Assembly (NCBI GenBank): GCA_035610365.1
Contig: CM069432.1
Location: 126,428,255 to 126,492,254 of the forward strand
Reading direction: 5' to 3'
Length of the DNA: 64,000 nt
Origin: Aquatica leii
Taxonomy: Eukaryota > Arthropoda > Insecta > Coleoptera > Lampyridae
The notes under the pieces were generated by a model. It ran no database searches, was not told the DNA's origin, and worked only from the letters and a program-made list of their open reading frames with translations. A program made the translations under genes and the position numbers. This document shows positions 35,802 to 46,333 of the stretch, one piece after another. Positions within the stretch are counted from its first letter, which is position 1; every line of letters begins with the position of its first letter.

Positions 35802-36813
35802 CAGATGATGATGGTAATAAATTTTTGTTATTGTTATTTCTTTACTTTATATTGATACCAACTTTTGTTTTTCTTATGGCAGACATTTTAAAGTATTATG
35901 CCATGAAATAGAGACAAAAATCCTGATTTCAAAAATGTATAACATGTTCACAAAAAAAATCAGAAACCGTTTTGATTAAAAATTTATTAAGTTGGTCTAC
36001 AGAAAATAACGAAAGAACTATAAAAGTAAGACCTCAAGTTTAATTTACTTAAATGTTTGATGTGGAATATTTAATAATATGATTATCGAACCTATCATAT
36101 ATGAAGGAAATTTAAATTCTGATATGTATCTCAACTTCTTACGAGTTTGAAAATTTCCTACACCATATTCTTCTAAATCAACTCGAATCAATTCATTTTC
36201 AACAATACGGTGCCCTTGCGCGCAATGCGCAAGTTGTTCAAATTTATTTAAACCAAAAATTTCCAGACAGATTGTTAGCTACAAATGGACCCATACATTG
36301 GCCTGCAAGGTCTCCGAATCTAACACCACTAGACTTTTGCTTTTGGGGTTACGTTAATGATCAAGTGTATTCTGTAACTTCGAACATTGTTGAGCGGCTA
36401 AGAAAACAAATTATTAGTGCATGTAAAAATTGTCCGAGGGTTTACATTAGACGTGCTTCATAACATGTTTTGAGAAGATGTGTAGTGTGTCTAAAAAATC
36501 AAAGTTGCCAATTTGAACATTTATTGTAGTTAAATTTAGGTTATTTATTAATTTAGAAATGTATTTGTTGTTCACGGATATTGCTATTATTGACATGTAT
36601 TAATAAATTTTCAATCGGGACGGTTTTATTTAAATGTTAAACTTATTTTTGATTTTTTTATGAACATGTTATACATTTTTGAAATTCTTCATCTATTCCT
36701 ATTCCTCTATTTTATGGCATAAAACTTTAAACTGGCTACCATATGAAAAATAAAAGTTGGTATCGATATAAAATAAAGTAATAACGATCACAAAAATTTA
36801 TTGCCATTATCTG
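35802..36813 (+). mobile_element. Second Tc1/mariner-type element, internally deleted
   Basis: Long inverted terminal repeats of about 170 bp. The left one (35802-35975) begins CAGATGATGATGGTAATAA and ends near ATAACATGTTCA. The right one (about 36648-36813), inverted, begins CAGATAATGGCAATAAA and ends at the same ATAACATGTTCA. Between them only the 3' half of a transposase remains. Different ends and repeat length show this is not the same family as the element at 3767. Confidence 0.82.
36095..36463 (+). pseudogene. Tc1/mariner-type transposase fragment
   Basis: C-terminal half of a transposase. GNLNSDMYLNFLRV (about 36107) ends at a stop. After a frameshift there is FQQYGALARNAQVVQIYL (about 36200), corresponding to the second catalytic Asp region in decayed form. 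The open frame 36272-36463 carries GPIHWPARSPNLTPLDFCFW, the hallmark around the third catalytic residue, and a C-terminal helix (ERLRKQIISACKN). The N-terminal DNA-binding domain and the first catalytic residue are absent. Confidence 0.85.
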
Positions 36814-37125
36814 AAAGAGCAGAAAAAGTTCTGTTAAGAAAGTGTTTTCAGTTTTTAAATACCTCCCCAATTAAAAATAAAAAACATTAATTTTATTATT
36901 TTCCGAAAGTTTATAGAGGGGGTAAATTTTTTTTAAAAATATATTTAGGCATAACTTAAAGATCATTTTTTTCCATTTAACCAACTTTCTGTCTCTGATA
37001 ATAAACGAGATCTTTGTACTTAACACGAAATTTGATACAGCCTGTATAATTCTAAGTTTGAATTCTGCCAACGACGATTTTTTTTAGAAAAAAATTCCAT
37101 ATCTTGAAGGGAAAGCAAGATACGT
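36814..37125. repeat. Dispersed repeat, copy 2, right part
   Basis: Only the last ~70 bases (37050-37115) clearly match copy 1 at 16365-16430. The 230 bases before that show no obvious partner. At 37169, CGTGTGTCCCAAAAATTAT resembles a mariner left end, but no matching right end was found. Confidence 0.5.
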
Positions 37126-38194
37126 TAAAAAATAACAATTTTTCTCTATATTTTTTTAACTTGATTATACCGTGTGTCCCAAAAATTATACAGATACAAA
37201 TTAACATAGGGAATTTGAAAATTTCAATTTCTATGTCCCCAAAGTGCTTTTAAAATATTTCTAGTATCAGAACATATGACAATGTGTACTCTAGAACGTT
37301 TTGTGTAATAATTTTCAAAATTTAATAACAAATATCAAAAATATTTTCAAAAATTTATTGCGTGGTAAAAAGCTTAGTTTAAATTACGGATGAAAAAAAC
37401 ATATAAGCATGTTACTTTGGTGTAGTGACATCAATCGCACGACTGCGGTAATATTGCCCCGACGCGCATAGGCGTATTTGACTTCGAAATTCGGACAAAA
37501 TTATTTTCTCATCTATAACAACTTAGAACAGTATAATCAACTCTATTGTGATAAATAATGATAGTAAAATCACTAAGTTTCTAATTAAAGTGAAACAATT
37601 CGTTAGAAAAATTAGGTATATTTACTTTAAAAAAATACCAAAAAAATTATCCGATGAATCTGATTGATTTGGTGTTTCAGCAGAAAGAAGCATTTTGATA
37701 GTTTCTTTAAAGAACCTAATTTGGTTCGAAAATTCCTTCTGTATCTCCTTTTTTTTTGCTGCACTATTTGCTTCCACAAATATAGCACTTTATTGTTGAT
37801 TTAGTGTCGGTTGCAGCATTGCACACTTTGGAATCAACCCTTGTAAACATCATCACGTGTTTCACCAAAAACGTTTTGTTTATTTGTTGCGTGATTTAGG
37901 TAGGCTCTAATAAATTAATTTTGTTTTTGATCTAACAGATTTTTTTCTTTGTGATATCTGCTGTTTCTTTTACAAATATTATGCTAATCGGGAGGCAATA
38001 TCGCGGAGAGGAAAGCAATGAGTTTTGAAATGTAATCTTTTTTTCTTTTTTACAAGATAATTGTAAAGGAACAAACAAACTTTAGAAAATGTTCACGTCA
38101 GAATCAGTTATTTATAAATTTTTGCTTAAATGTTGTTTGTTGTGATCTATCACACCCCTACTTGTACATCAATGTTAATGTCTCTCATTCCTCA
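37126..38194. other. Intergenic, no gene recognised
   Basis: A+T-rich sequence with a GC-richer patch at 37430-37475 (GCCCCGACGCGCATAGG). It may include the 3' flank of the minus-strand relic that follows. Confidence 0.5.
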
Positions 38195-38990
38195 TCATCC
38201 AAATGCTGAACAACTTCCGTCACAGACAACAAAAGTCGCAAAGCAGTATAACTTAATACATCTTGGATATTGACCTCAGCACAAGTAGCAATAATTCTGT
38301 AAGATTCTTGCACAAGGTAACAGTATTTTTTAACATTTTGTAATATTGTGTAGCAAGGATAGCTTTTTTTTATTAAAGTTTCTAGTTATGTCGTACTGTT
38401 TTCTAAAAAGGGCAGCTTCGACAAACATAGACAATGCTTCCACTGGGGTTAATTGCTGAATTTGCTCCTTCTAACTTTCAATGAGTGCTTTTCTATATTT
38501 TTTGCACGATTTGGAGATTTTGTTAAATTTCTTATCACATTTGAAGCATTTGCCTTGCCTTCAGATAACTTTACATGAGTAGCAAAAAAAAACTCTTCAG
38601 AGGTCATTTTTCTTCGAATATTTTCTGTATTTCTTCTTTTTATTTCGTTCAGTAACATCATCAAAAGCCTTCTGTGGACGTCCCGGTCGGGATATTGTCT
38701 GTGGTAATTCAAAAGTCTTTTGCAACCAACTATTATTTCTCTTAAGAGAAAGATTTTCAACATAATGGGAAGCAACACACCTATGCTTTATTTCTGATTT
38801 AAGATTCATGGTTTGTGTTTAACTTGTTTTCGTTGATCCTCGGAGTAATTTTGGGCATTTAATAAAAAAGTTTCGGAATGGTTCATTTTTTTGTTAATAT
38901 CGCAATTAGGGTAGTTTTTCATAATGTCGTAAAAACGATTTCGTGTCATAAATTTGACACCGAAAGGCCCTAAAAAGAATAACAACAAAT
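38195..38990 (-). pseudogene. Relic of a second uncharacterised multi-copy insect family
   Basis: Minus strand. The N-terminal piece (38988-38806) includes MTRNRFYDIMKNYPNCD. After a stop, 38809-38597 reads SLKRNNSWLQKTFELPQ and then SRPGRPQKAFDDVTERNKKK. The GRP-K-F motif followed by SERxKRRK-like residues is the mark of a family I have seen in many copies in aphid and beetle gene sets, with no assigned function. A shifted frame gives KMTSEEFFFATHVKLSEGKA and NASNVIRNLTKSPNRA, then TPVEALSMFVEAALFRKQYD (about 38450-38390) and CAEVNIQDVLSYTALRLL (about 38290-38230). The protein is thus present nearly end to end in order, with at least three frame changes. AT-hook-like GRP suggests DNA binding, which is inference. 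Confidence 0.65.
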
Positions 38991-39639
38991 TTACTTAATT
39001 ATTAATTTTTTGTTGTGCAATATACTAAGATATTTCGTGTGATAACTCAGCAAATTGAATGAAGTTGGAATGTTTTTTTTTCTAGGATGATAAAAGGAGA
39101 TTTTTTTTTATAGTATGATATTAAAATCATAACCGAGACTCGCCCAGAAGTATAACAAAACTTTTCGCGTTTACCAAAATTTCATTTTTAAAATTGTTTA
39201 AAAATCTTTGTTCCCGAAATCATTAATATTTTTATAAAATTGCGTTGTAGTAGTATTAAAATTAGTGAAAGAAGTTGTACATACCTGCTTTAGAAATACC
39301 CATGCTCAAAAACTAGTTGAGGTTTTCTTAAAACTTTAAAATAATACTTTGAAACGTTTATATTGCAATAGAACGCCAAGAACAAAATACACGCACGATA
39401 AACGACGATCCAATTCCGACTGGGATTGCTGCTAACATAGAGTGAGGGAGAACAAAAGAATGTCGATGCTTTGTCGGCCATCTATTCACGTATCTCAGGT
39501 AGGGACTGCTTTTTCGATATAAACTATTTTGCAAAATGGAATTTTGTCCGGATTTTGAAGTCAAATACTCCTATGTGCGACGTACGAAAGTTCAAATCTC
39601 TATGCGGTTTAAGATTTTTTTTTAAATTATATTATTATT
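38991..39639. other. Intergenic, nothing recognised
   Basis: A+T-rich, then moderately mixed sequence at 39390-39600. Overlapping minus-strand frames at 39290-39564 show no domain. Confidence 0.5.
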
Positions 39640-39985
39640 TACGACTATAAGCGACTTTCTGCGTAGACCGCGTCGTAGGTAAACACTTAGATTTAAGCTT
39701 GGTCCTAGTCTCTTCTTGAGAGCTAAAACAAGAAGTAGAACTTGGCCTTTGCCGTATTGTCGTTCGTGAACCTAAACAATGTCATGGTTACATTTACCAC
39801 TCTGAAGATGCAAGCTGCAATGTCTTGCAAAACGTCAGTTTGTTTGGGTTTACGAACGACAATACGGCAAAGACCAAGTTCTACTTCTTGTTTTGGCTCT
39901 CAAAAAAGACTAAAACAAAGCCTAAGTCTGGATGTTTAACTACGACGCGGTCTAAGCGGAAAGTCGCTTATAATCGTAAACATCA
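39640..39985. repeat. Large palindrome, ~145-bp arms, with hammerhead-like core
   Basis: The left arm (39640-39783) and right arm (39838-39985) are inverted copies. The ends are CGACTATAAGCGACTTTC and GAAAGTCGCTTATAATCG, and inner stretches such as GACAATACGGCAAAG match CTTTGCCGTATTGTC. The ~55-base centre contains CTGAAGA, a stem TGCAAG...CTTGCA and AAACGTC. This is the same layout as the palindrome at 33601 apart from one base (A for G before AAAC). A copy of the centre plus right arm lies at 45026-45220. The 65-codon plus frames inside are reading through the repeat, not genes. Confidence 0.85.
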
Positions 39986-40902
39986 CAACCGCAAAAGCTT
40001 AAGATATTATATATTATTATTTTAAATTAACGACGATTAATTTTATCAGTAAAGAGACATAATTAAACGTGTTAATTGTTTTTATTAAAGTCATTATGGA
40101 TTTATTATTCCTTTATCATTCCTTATTAGAAAGTCGTGTAGTGACCACACCAGTTTTTTTTAATTGTGTTACCATGTAAAATATTAAAGTTATACTTAAC
40201 AATTATATATTTAACTACCTATCTGTTTTGCTGTTTTTTTGTTGCTAAAATACTGCCGAATACTATAATGAACAAGATGGATTACGTATCTCATCATTGA
40301 TAATATAAGCATCATTAAGGTAGTGTTAGAACATTGTTGGTTGTTGATATAGAGCTGATAACTTTATTGTTTGTTAAATAAATTTAATAACAATTATTAG
40401 TTTGATTTTAAATAATAACAATGAACTCTACGTATCCAATAAATTCAAAAACTTTGTAATAAAGAGTAAACTAAACAGTAAAAATACGACGCTATTTCAA
40501 AACAACGTTTTTTTATTTTTGTTGAACTTATTTTTATTTAACTGATTTTATTAAAATATAGAAAAATTAATAATATTTAAAAATATAGCATTTTAGTTTC
40601 AAAGACTTAAAAGATAAATATTATTTGTATTAATTTTCAACAAGGAAAATTTTCTTCATTACATTTTTAGTCGTATTAGCACAAACCTCATTAATAACAT
40701 GCAAGGATTTTAAGTTATTTTAATAATTTACAGTTATTTTAATAATAATAGATTGTTAATTTAAAAATTATCACGTCAATAAATTGATTTCTACGTTACA
40801 CAGAATAATATAAATTTTATTGTCTGTTGTTCTATGTAACTATTTATAAACATATTAAATGTGTATAGAATTACACTTTCAAGAAAAAAACAAAAACTGA
40901 TT
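39986..40902. other. Intergenic, nothing recognised
   Basis: Very A+T-rich with no coding signal. Confidence 0.55.
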
Positions 40903-41693
40903 TATTAAAACCGAATATTTTTTGAATAACTAGAATTGTTTGAAGATCGATTAAATAAGATTGAATTATTTTCAAAACACTAGAATCCTTTTAGTAAAAA
41001 TGAATACTTTGTGATTAGTCAGCATTAGTCGTTGCTATCCTCCTGATTAGTGTCGTCAACTCTTACGCTGCAAATTGATATTTTTTTCACTTGTTCGGTT
41101 GTAGTTTGATAAGTGATGCTGTGTATACAATTAGGAAATGGAACGATAAACGGTAAGTCAAAACATTATATAATAATCCATAAATGTAGTCAATAGTATC
41201 GTCATTTTTGTTCTTTATGTATAATGTTTCAATTTGTATAAAAAAGAATGCAAATTAACACACATGCTTACGTTAAGGTAGATTATTGCGTAAATCTGAT
41301 GATACATTTACAGTTCCATCAAAATTTTTTATACGATTATGTACAGCTAAAAGTATTCAGTGTTTTTATAATTTTCTTCCGATTGCTAAAGTTATATTTA
41401 TGTTTTTTTAGGTAAAAAAATGAAATTAATTTTGTGTAACTCTATGATTATGTATATAAATTAAATATTTATTTCTATGTTACAGATGCGGTTAAAAGTC
41501 GCTACCCAACAGTAACTGATGCTGTTTTTAAGATTTCCGTGAAAACACCACATCAAAGAAAGTTGCAATATGTAAAAAATAATTGATATATAATCTGGGT
41601 ATTTGGAAAACTGAAACCTACTGAAAATCAATGTGATATTGTATTTAAACCAATTTAATGTACAATAAATAATAAAACGTGCATTAGAAATAT
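40903..41693 (+). repeat. 790-bp inverted unit, left copy, with exon-intron-like layout
   Basis: Inverted match of 59600-60391. It starts AAAACTGATTTATTAAAACC and ends near AAAACGTGCATTAGAAA. Inside, AAACGGTAAGTC at 41150-41161 looks like a splice donor and TATGTTACAG ending at 41485 like an acceptor. Joining across them keeps a short frame open in both copies (NGTIN-DAVKS, then YPTVTDAV). An AATAAA follows near the end. Most differences between the two copies change amino acids, so I do not regard this as a functional gene. It is probably part of a transposon, a complete copy of which may be 59303-60588. The unit stops exactly where the Gypsy fragment starts. Confidence 0.75.
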
Positions 41694-41699
41694 GGATTT

Positions 41700-44165
41700 A
41701 ATTGAGGAATGACAACTTTGAACTACGGTAAAATAGGCCATGTACAACAACATGGTACTAAACTCAAGAAACAGACAAGAAGAGCGCTCAAAAATTTGGA
41801 GCGAGTTGATAAAAAAAAGCAAAAGGTAATCTTATCTAGTCAGGTGCCGGAGATTACAATTGAAATAGCATCGCCGATGGAGCAATTGCTTAGCATTTAT
41901 CTCGATGGCAAGATCAATCGAAAAAGTGTTCAGTTACTGGTTGACACAAGAGCAACAAAGACCACCATTCGTCCTGACATGTTATTGGGAAACAAGAAGA
42001 CATCACCAGTAACAGTACGACTTCTAACGGCGAAGAAATACCGACTCACGCGCAAGTCAAAGTAACCATTGGTTTGGGAAATGGAGTAAGCGATCTACAA
42101 GTACTGATAGCCGACATCACGAAAGAAGTTACCCTAAGAATAGACGTTATAAAAAAGTATGGGTTCTATTTGGATATGAAGAACAATGTCCTGAAGAAAT
42201 TCTTTTTCATTTGTCAGAAAAGGCAGTTGTGCGAGGCTTATTGATTAAAGACGTGACTCTGCATGCAAGGACTGAAAGTGCGGTGATGGCACGCTAGGAT
42301 GAAAATTTCCGGGAAAGCTACATACGCGCGATTGAACGAATGGAGGGCGACTTAATTGAAAAAAGACTATTCATTGGCAGAACTTTAGCACGAGTGAAAG
42401 AAAATATGCCAATAAAGATATTAAATGTCAACTCAGATTTAGTCACCTTAAAAAAGAAGAATGTGGTAAGGCAATGCACGCCAGTATCTCAAATTGTGAG
42501 ATGCGTGAAGTTTAACAAAGATACGTCGCCGAAGAAGTGCCCACAACATCTATTGGACATTCTTGCCTTTAAAGGCTAAAACTTTAGCCAAGACCAGCTG
42601 GCTAAAGTTAAATCTAACAGCATAAAGATGTATTCGCGCTGGAGAGTAGTTCCAAAGGAAGAACTAATCTGGTGAAGCATAAAATTAATAGCCGAGATGC
42701 GGTCGATACGACATCTACGCAGACTTTCTTTGGAGAAAAGAGAAGAAGCCAAACAAATAATTGCGGATATTCAGCAAGAAAGCGTGATTAAACCTTGATG
42801 TGCATCCCAGTGGCACTCGTAAAAAAGAAATATGGATCAACGAGGCTTTGCGTAGACTACAGACAGCTAAATGACGTGACCAAAAAGGACAGCTATCCTT
42901 TACCGAGAATTGAAGATACGTTAGACATCCTGTCAGGATCCTAGTGGATTTCCACGTTAGATTTAAAGAGTAGTTACTGACAGGTAGAATTAGTACCCAA
43001 AGATCGTGAAAAAACAGCTTTTATGATTGTGAACTGGTTTGTGCCAGTTCACTGTGATGCCTTTCGGCTTGTGTAAGGCTCCTGCAACTTTCAAGCGTTT
43101 GATGGAGACCATCATGCGCGGTCTGTCTTAGAAAACGTGTTTCGTTTACCTAGACGAAGAGATCGTGGTTGGAAGGTCGTTTGAAGAACATTTGAACAAC
43201 TTAAAAAAAGTGTTCCAGAGGTAGTCTAGGGCTAATCTCAAACTGAGCTTAAAGAAATGCTACGTATTTAAGAAAGAAGTGCAATACTTGGCCACGTCGT
43301 ATCTAAAGATAGACCCAGACAAAATCCGAGCAGTGCAAGCATGGCCAAGACCAATTGACAACAAACATCAGGTTTGAAGTTTCCTTTGGTTATGCACCTA
43401 TTATAGACGATTTGTACCCGGATTTCCCAATATTGCCTAACCTTTGATAAAGTTGACCGTAGACAGAGCAGAATTGAGATGGAATGAGGACTGCGAAAAT
43501 GCTTTCCATCAACTAAAACAGGCTCTACTTACTTTGCCGATTTTGAATTATCCAAGAGAAGATGAAAAATTGTTTTGGATACAAACGCAAGCAATTTGGC
43601 CATAGGGCACAGTCCTTTCGCAGGTTCAAGATGGACAAGAACAAGTTATCGCGTGTTTTAACAAAATTTTGTTTAAACCAGAAAGGAATTATTGCGTGAT
43701 TAGAAAGAAACTGTTAGAAGTTGCCAAGTCTATAAAACATTTTTACAATTATTTGGATGAACGAAAATTTTTACTAAGAACGAACAACGCCGCGCTAAAA
43801 TGGCTATTGCAGTTCCGTAACCCGAAAAGACAAATAGCAAGATGTATGTAAATATGACTATGACACAAAACATTGTGCCGGAAGCAGTCATCGCCATTGT
43901 TCGCAACTTAAAAAAAAGTCGAATGTCTCCGGACAACTGCTATGGTAGATGACAAGTGGAAACTTAAGCAGTTGCGTCGCGAACAAGAAAACGATCCTAA
44001 AATAAGACTACCCCTGGACTGAAAAAAAACGGCCGACAACTAAAAAACATCAAAGCGTAGTGGGCGCAGTGAGACTTTTTGACAATAGAAAACGGTCTTC
44101 TACTGCAGTTGGTGTGCTAAAGAGCCGTGTGTCAGAAGTGTTGAAGCATCTGTACGATAATACAT
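41700..44165 (+). pseudogene. Gypsy (Metaviridae-type) gag-pol relic, 5'-truncated
   Basis: Retrotransposon polyprotein relic. It opens in the nucleocapsid zinc knuckle (NYGKIGHVQQHG, with the cysteines lost). Next is the aspartic protease (about 41936, VDTRATKTT; the DTG active site reads DTR), then a linker with GRTLARVKENMPIKILNVN. Reverse transcriptase follows, with [20 protein letters not shown] (about 42850), MPFGLCKAPATFKRLME (about 43057) and VYLDEEIVVG in place of YLDD (about 43145). RNase H includes NYCVIRKKLLEVAKSIKHF (about 43687). The start of the integrase zinc domain is at about 44105-44165 (SRVSEVLKHLYDN). Stops and frameshifts are frequent. The integrase core is absent: the sequence passes directly into a macro domain. 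Confidence 0.9.
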
Positions 44166-44560
44166 CAGAAGATTACGCTATCGCACATTGCGTGAGCAAG
44201 AATCATGACAAGTTCAGAAACGTTGCAGTCGTGTTTAAAAAGAAGTTTGGGCAGCTAGATGAACTACAAAGACAGCAATCGGAAGCCGGAAAAGTTTTAA
44301 AATTACGTGGTGACAAAAGTTTTGTTTTCTATCTGGTCACCAAGAAATACTCACGTACCAAGCTGTTATTCGAAAATTTGTGGCAAACATTATAGAATTT
44401 CAAGAAAGAATGGAGTTCTACCGTGTTAAGAAATAAGCAGTACCTAAGCTTGGTTGTGGCTTAGATCAATTGAATTGGAAGACAGTTTGAAACATGTTAG
44501 AGCTCGTCTTTCGAAGATGAGGCATTCAAGTGTTGGTCTGTAGTTACCAATCAAAGAGAA
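44060..44560 (+). pseudogene. Macro domain (OARD1/Poa1-like) joined to Gypsy pol, broken
   Basis: An open frame of 111 codons (44060-44395) starts in Gypsy integrase sequence. From about residue 36 it reads as a macro domain: EDYAIAHCVSKN (ADP-ribose-binding strand), VAVVFKKKFGQLDELQ, KVLKLRGDKSFVFYLVTKK. A shifted frame after 44395 supplies VPKLGCGLDQLNWKTV (about 44440-44485) and GIQVLVCSY. The order and spacing match the family of human OARD1/TARG1 and yeast Poa1, enzymes that remove ADP-ribose from acidic residues or process ADP-ribose-1''-phosphate. The GCGLD motif holds the Asp known to be catalytic in OARD1. The TKK lysine corresponds to its catalytic Lys in my alignment by eye. The usual G-D-I start of the domain is missing at the junction. 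Stops and one frameshift show this copy is dead. Confidence 0.75.
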
Positions 44561-44586
44561 TATCGGGTCTATTGACTGTTAGTTTT

Positions 44587-44703
44587 ATGGTTAAGAAAGT
44601 TGCCATCATGGAGAAAGCTGCCGCTATCGCTACGATCTTTTTCACCGGTGTCGCACTCAGTTTTCTGTTGTGGGACAAAGCAGTCCTAAGAAGGGGACAG
44701 TGA
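44587..44703 (+). CDS. Small open frame with a hydrophobic segment, 38 codons
   Basis: ATG at 44587 to TGA at 44703, just after the macro-domain relic. The peptide has basic residues (VKK), then a hydrophobic run IATIFFTGVALSFLLW long enough to span a membrane, then DKAVLRRGQ. It could be chance, the end of a longer frame of the retrotransposon, or a remnant of an envelope-like tail. A purine run AAGAAGGGGACAG overlaps its 3' end and might be a polypurine tract. Low confidence that it is a gene. Confidence 0.2.
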   Translation: MVKKVAIMEKAAAIATIFFTGVALSFLLWDKAVLRRGQ

Positions 44704-45025
44704 AACGTTTGAGAGCCTTCACGAAGTTTTTATCCATTTTTAGAACGTTTACCAAAAAATTTAGAACATTTGCGAAGGATTGGCAAAATATATAAATGCC
44801 GTACAAACGATTCATAAGTCAGATGTTTTGGTCATTTGAAGTTGGCGGTGTAAAGAGGATTATTCAAGTTTAAATAAATAAGTGGTTAACGCGTGTCGAG
44901 ATAATCAACGGAGTATAACTTTGTACGTGATTTTAATGTAAACAAGTGTCAGTTTTTGTTAAATTGAAGTTATCCGCGGACTTTGTCTTTCGAGTAAGTG
45001 ATAGTGCCATATAAATTAGTGTCAC
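44704..45025. other. Probable 3' non-coding part of the Gypsy element
   Basis: GC-richer than the surrounding A+T-rich DNA, as in the pol region. No reading frame persists and no LTR end could be fixed. Confidence 0.4.
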
Positions 45026-45220
45026 TGTGACATTTACCATTCGGAAGATGCAAGCTGCAATGTCTTGCAAAACGTCAGTTTGTTTGGGTTTACGAACAAT
45101 AATACGGCAAAGGCCAAGTTTCACTTCTTGTTTTGGCTCTCAAAAATAGAATAGGATCAAGCCTTAGTCTGGGTGTTTAACTACGGCGCGGTCTAAACCG
45201 AAAGTCGCTTATAATCATAA
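45026..45220. repeat. Half copy of the 39640-39985 palindrome
   Basis: Matches 39796-39990 in the same orientation. It includes the centre GAAGATGCAAGCTGCAATG and the right arm through GAAAGTCGCTTATAATC. The left arm is replaced by unrelated sequence. With its partner, this unit brackets the 790-bp unit, Gypsy pol and macro-domain segment (about 5 kb). The minus-strand 63-codon frame here is a translation of the repeat. Confidence 0.8.
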
Positions 45221-46333
45221 TTTAATTTAGAAATGTAAGTTTTTTTTTTAATTTGAAATTTGCGCTTAACTAAAGGTGAATTTTAATTATAGTAAATATA
45301 TTTTAGATATACTCAATACTTTCATAAACTAACTCTTTATTAATATGTTTAGGTTTAAAAAAATTAAAATTGCATGGAATTTTAGAATGCAAAACTACGC
45401 TAGACATTAATTCAGCTGGTAAATAACTTAAATCCGTTACAGGCAAGTTTCTATAATTTAATATATAAAATTTTATATCGTGTTAATTTTTGTTGTTTAT
45501 TTTAACATCGTTTTTGCAACTTCTGCTGCTTTTTCTCGTAAACCATTCCTCTGAGAGTAGTGAAGACTAAAGGTTTTAATTTGGAAATACAAAAATTTTA
45601 AAAATTCGTTCATTTCATAACGATTAAAAGGCATATTATCTGCTATCAAAACATCGCCGGCGTAATTTGCAAGTTACGTTACTCCACTCTTGGTCGAAAT
45701 TAAGGTTCTAGCGCCATCTGATATGGAATTTGCTTACAATTGTACCGAAAAATTTGTATATCTACGAAAAAAATTATTTCTCCTGTTATTATATTATGTT
45801 TATCTGCTTCCCGTCAAATCAGTAAAAAAAGATGTAACTCTATCGGTTTCTACTGGCAATTGCATGGTGACTGCTACAGCATCTAACGTGGTTAGTTAAG
45901 TTCAGTGAAAGCAAGTAAATTTTAGTGAAACCTTATTTGAACTCAATAGTAATCAGGTAAAAAAAGGTTCTCTTACATTTTATTTAAAAATTAAGACTTA
46001 ATTTGCTGCAATTTAAATCAGTTTCACCAGTTTTTATGACTCCATTAAGTTACGTACTTTTCATAGAATTATGTGTATAGAAATTTAATTGTTTAGTGTT
46101 GAGATACGTACTTTTCTCACTAATATATCGTGTCAAAAAGAATAATTATTTTGAACCATGTTATCTAGCTACTTATTGAGTGTGATTTAATTTATATTAT
46201 TTTTTTAAACAAATTTCAACTGAAATACAGAAAATCTTTGATGCGTTAGCGCAACATGAAAACTTATTCACAACATGAAAATTTTGCAACATATACAGTT
46301 GTGCCAGAAAATTAAAAACAAAAAAGTGTTTCA
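45221..46333. other. Intergenic, nothing recognised
   Basis: A+T-rich. The frame at 45690-45899 has a leucine/tyrosine-rich run but no identifiable family. Confidence 0.5.

Noticed and set aside
37160-37190. Left end of a third mariner-type element at GTGTGTCCCAAAAATTAT
   Set aside because: No matching right end and no transposase fragment follow within a few kilobases.
41100-41590. A small spliced gene in the 790-bp inverted unit
   Set aside because: Comparing the two copies codon by codon, about nine differences change the amino acid and about three do not, which argues against selection on the protein.
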